A stretch of 36,974 nt of DNA. It comes from Hydrogenophaga palleronii NBRC 102513. GTDB lineage: Bacteria; Pseudomonadota; Gammaproteobacteria; Burkholderiales; Burkholderiaceae_C. The translations under genes were made by a program, and so were the position numbers. Location of the stretch: assembly GCF_001571225.1 (NCBI RefSeq), contig NZ_BCTJ01000035.1, positions 1-36,974 of the forward strand, in the 5' to 3' direction. The notes beneath the pieces are model-generated. The model saw nothing but the letters and a program-made list of their open reading frames with translations. It ran no database searches and was not told the origin of the DNA. Below, piece by piece: positions 34,896 through 36,974 of the stretch (its first letter is position 1; the number at the start of each line of letters is the position of its first letter).

Positions 34896-35930
34896 ATGAC
34901 ATTCACCATCACCGTCGAGCCCAGCGGGCGCACCTTCACCGCCGAAGACAGCGAGCCGATTCTGGTCGCCGGCATCCGGCAGGGCATCGGCCTGCCCTAT
35001 GGCTGCAAGGACGGCGCCTGCGGTTCCTGCAAGTGCAAGCTGGTTTCGGGCACCGTCACCCACGGCCACCACCAGCCCAAGGCGCTGAGCGCCGAAGAAG
35101 AAGCCAGCGGCTACATGCTGACCTGCTGCGGCGTGGCCCACAGCGACGTGGTGCTGGAGTCGCGCCAGGTGACCGAAGTCGGCGCCTTCCCGATCAAGAA
35201 GATGCCGGTGCGCGTGGCCTCGATGGAGCGCGCCTCGCACGACGTGATCGTGCTGCGCCTGCAACTGCCCGCGAGCGACGCCTTCCAGTACCGCGCCGGC
35301 CAATACGTGGAGTTCCTGCTGCGCGACGGCGACCGCCGCAGCTACTCGATGGCCAACGCACCGCACACCCAGGCCACCGCGCCGTCGATCGAACTGCACC
35401 TGCGCCACATGCCGGGCGGCAAGTTCACCGACCACGTGTTCGGCCCGATGAAGGAAAAGGACATCCTGCGCATCGAAGGCCCGTACGGCAGCTTCTTCCT
35501 GCGCGAAGACAGCGACAAGCCGATGGTGTTCCTCGCGTCGGGCACCGGCTTCGCGCCCATCAAGGCGGTGATCGAGCACATGCAGCACAAGGGCATCACG
35601 CGCCCGGCCACGCTGTACTGGGGCGGACGCCGCCCGGCCGACCTGTACCAGAGCGCCTGGATCGAAGCCCGCCTGGCCGAGATGCCCAACCTGCGTTACG
35701 TGCCGGTGGTTTCGCACGCCGAAGCCGAAGACGCCTGGACCGGCCGCACCGGCTTCGTGCACCTCGCGGTGCTGGAAGACTTCCCCGACCTGTCGGGCTA
35801 CGAGGTCTATGCCTGCGGCGCGCCCATCGTGGTCGAGTCGGCGCAACGCGATTACGTCGCGCGCGCCGGCCTGCTCGAAGAGAACTTCTTCGCCGACTCG
35901 TTCACCAGCGCCATCGACAAGCTCGACTGA
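34896..35930 (+). CDS. Ferredoxin-domain NAD(P)H:flavin oxidoreductase (CDP-glucoseen reductase-like)
   Basis: 344 residues. Residues 1-95 are a plant-type [2Fe-2S] ferredoxin with CKDGACGSCKCK and a fourth Cys in MLTCCGVAH. Residues of about 100-200 are an FAD domain with RSYSMAN, and about 210-330 an NAD domain with FLASGTGFAPIKA and YACGAPIVVESA. This is the layout of CDP-6-deoxy-3,4-glucoseen reductase and of oxygenase reductases; the true partner is unknown. Neighbouring genes give no sugar-pathway support, so a general electron-transfer role is as likely. The ATG at 34896 is chosen because the ferredoxin domain starts there. Confidence 0.88.
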   Translation: MTFTITVEPSGRTFTAEDSEPILVAGIRQGIGLPYGCKDGACGSCKCKLVSGTVTHGHHQPKALSAEEEASGYMLTCCGVAHSDVVLESRQVTEVGAFPIKKMPVRVASMERASHDVIVLRLQLPASDAFQYRAGQYVEFLLRDGDRRSYSMANAPHTQATAPSIELHLRHMPGGKFTDHVFGPMKEKDILRIEGPYGSFFLREDSDKPMVFLASGTGFAPIKAVIEHMQHKGITRPATLYWGGRRPADLYQSAWIEARLAEMPNLRYVPVVSHAEAEDAWTGRTGFVHLAVLEDFPDLSGYEVYACGAPIVVESAQRDYVARAGLLEENFFADSFTSAIDKLD

Positions 35931-35976
35931 CCTGCTGCCGGTCCGATCCTTTCCCCACCCCAACGGAGACCCTCAC

Positions 35977-36960
35977 ATGCTGAACCGCCGTCAATTGATC
36001 ACCCGCTCGACCCTCGCCGCTGCCAGCCTGGCCGCCCTGCCCGGCTGGGCCCTTGCGCAAAGCAACGCCCCCATGCGCATCGTGGTGCCGTTTGCCGCCG
36101 GTGGTCCGATCGACGTCACCGCGCGCATCCTGGCCGAGGCGGTGAAGGGTTCGCTGGGCACGGTGATCATCGAGAACCGCGCCGGTGCGGGCGGCAACAT
36201 CGGCGTGAGCGCGGTGGCCAAGGCACCGGCCGACGGCCTCACCCTGGGCATTGCCACCACCGCCTCGCACGGCATCAACCCCTGGCTGTTCAGCAAGCTG
36301 CCCTACGACCCGGCCAAGGACTTCGCCGCCATCACCCAGATGCTGCGCGTGCCCAACGTGCTGGTGATGAACGCCGACACCGCTGCGCGCCTGAAGATCA
36401 ACACCCTGGCCGACCTCATCGCCTACGGCAAGGCCCACCCCGGCACGCTCAACTACGGCTCGGGCGGCAACGGCAGCGCTGGCCACCTGGCGGGTGAACT
36501 GTTCAAGAACCAGGCCGGCGTGTACGCGGTGCACATCCCCTACAACGGCGCCGGCCCGGCCCAGATCGGCCTGCTCTCGGGCCAGGTGGATTTCAACTTC
36601 GACAACCTGGCCGCCGCCGCCGCCAACATCCGCGCCGGCAAACTCAAGGCCCTGGCCGTGACCACCCAGCAGCGCAGCAGCGTGGTGCCCGACGTGCCCA
36701 CCATGGCCGCCACCCTGCCCGGCTTCGAGATCGACACCTGGTGGGGCCTGGTGGCCCCGGCCGGCACACCACCCGAGACCGTGCGCAAGCTCAGCAACGC
36801 CTTCAACGAAGCGCTCAAGTCGCCCGACGTGAAGACGCGCTTCGGCCTGCTGCTGGCCGAACCCGCGCCCAGCACGCCCGAGCAGTTCGACGACTTCATG
36901 AAGCGCGAGCGCACGAAGTACGAGCGGCTGGTGAAGCTGTCCGGCGCGCAGGTGGATTGA
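35977..36960 (+). CDS. Tripartite tricarboxylate transporter substrate-binding protein (TctC/Bug family)
   Basis: 327 residues. Signal peptide (RRQLITRSTLAAA through GWALAQ), probably Sec/Tat-like with an RR pair. The mature protein shows the Bug-family pattern: MRIVVPFAAGGPIDVTAR, VIIENRAGAGGNIG, LNYGSGGNGSAGHLAGELF, HIPYNGAGPAQIGLLSGQVDFNFDN and LKALAVTTQQRSSVVPDVPTMAA. Bug proteins bind carboxylates in the periplasm; most betaproteobacterial copies lack a linked transporter, as here. A GGAG site lies just before the ATG. Confidence 0.93.
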   Translation: MLNRRQLITRSTLAAASLAALPGWALAQSNAPMRIVVPFAAGGPIDVTARILAEAVKGSLGTVIIENRAGAGGNIGVSAVAKAPADGLTLGIATTASHGINPWLFSKLPYDPAKDFAAITQMLRVPNVLVMNADTAARLKINTLADLIAYGKAHPGTLNYGSGGNGSAGHLAGELFKNQAGVYAVHIPYNGAGPAQIGLLSGQVDFNFDNLAAAAANIRAGKLKALAVTTQQRSSVVPDVPTMAATLPGFEIDTWWGLVAPAGTPPETVRKLSNAFNEALKSPDVKTRFGLLLAEPAPSTPEQFDDFMKRERTKYERLVKLSGAQVD

Positions 36961-36974
36961 AGAAACACCCCCTG

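Noticed and set aside
34815..35963. An N-terminal extension of the epimerase-like protein
   Set aside because: Antisense to the ferredoxin reductase; the dinucleotide-binding motif begins right after the ATG at 34814.

Overview
The window is high-GC DNA with a nearly complete H2-oxidation (knallgas) locus. It most resembles a hydrogen-oxidising betaproteobacterium of the Comamonadaceae, such as a Hydrogenophaga relative. That placement is an inference from three things: the gene order matches the hox/hyp cluster known from Ralstonia eutropha (Cupriavidus necator), the proteins are of that type, and a short GC-rich repeat of the kind I associate with this family recurs here. No database search was possible, so names rest on motifs, lengths and gene order.

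Layout. Positions 1-1183 (+): the tail of an unidentified gene, then a class II fructose-bisphosphate aldolase of the Calvin-cycle type. Positions 1197-2618 (-): a beta-propeller lipoprotein. Positions 25271 down to 2721 (-): one long hydrogenase gene series, in transcription order hoxK, hoxG, hupE, hoxZ, a HigA-like regulator gene, hoxM, hoxL, hoxO, hoxQ, hoxR, hoxT, hoxV, hypA, hypB, hypF (short form), hypC, hypD, hypE, an unrecognised 161-residue protein, hoxX, hoxA, hoxB, hoxC, hoxJ. Positions 32309 down to 25605 (-): cyoA-cyoB-cyoC-cyoD, a SURF1 gene, regB and regA, pointing toward hoxK. Positions 32510-36960: an MHS-type transporter (+), an NAD-dependent epimerase-like protein (-), a ferredoxin-type flavin reductase (+) and a TctC-type periplasmic binding protein (+).

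How it works together. HoxK and HoxG form a membrane-bound, O2-tolerant [NiFe] hydrogenase; all six cysteines of the special proximal cluster are present at the family numbering. HoxZ passes electrons to the quinone pool and the bo3-type quinol oxidase CyoABCD passes them to O2. Hyp proteins, HoxM/L/O/Q/R/T/V, HoxX and HupE build and mature the enzyme. HoxB and HoxC are an H2 sensor that acts through the kinase HoxJ on the sigma-54 activator HoxA. RegB/RegA, between the oxidase and hydrogenase genes, is a quinone/redox-sensing pair. Upstream of hoxK lies a readable sigma-54 promoter with an IHF-like site and a 9-bp inverted repeat in the place of an enhancer.

Most unusual features: (1) nine copies of a roughly 70-90 bp GC-rich triple-hairpin repeat, eight placed 1-14 nt after a stop codon and one running through the end of hypC; three appear to be translated into the termini of HoxC, HypC and HoxT; (2) an 18-histidine insertion inside the GTPase core of HypB; (3) an orphan HigA-like gene and an unrecognised proline-linker protein embedded in the operon; (4) the physical linkage of terminal oxidase, redox sensor and hydrogenase.
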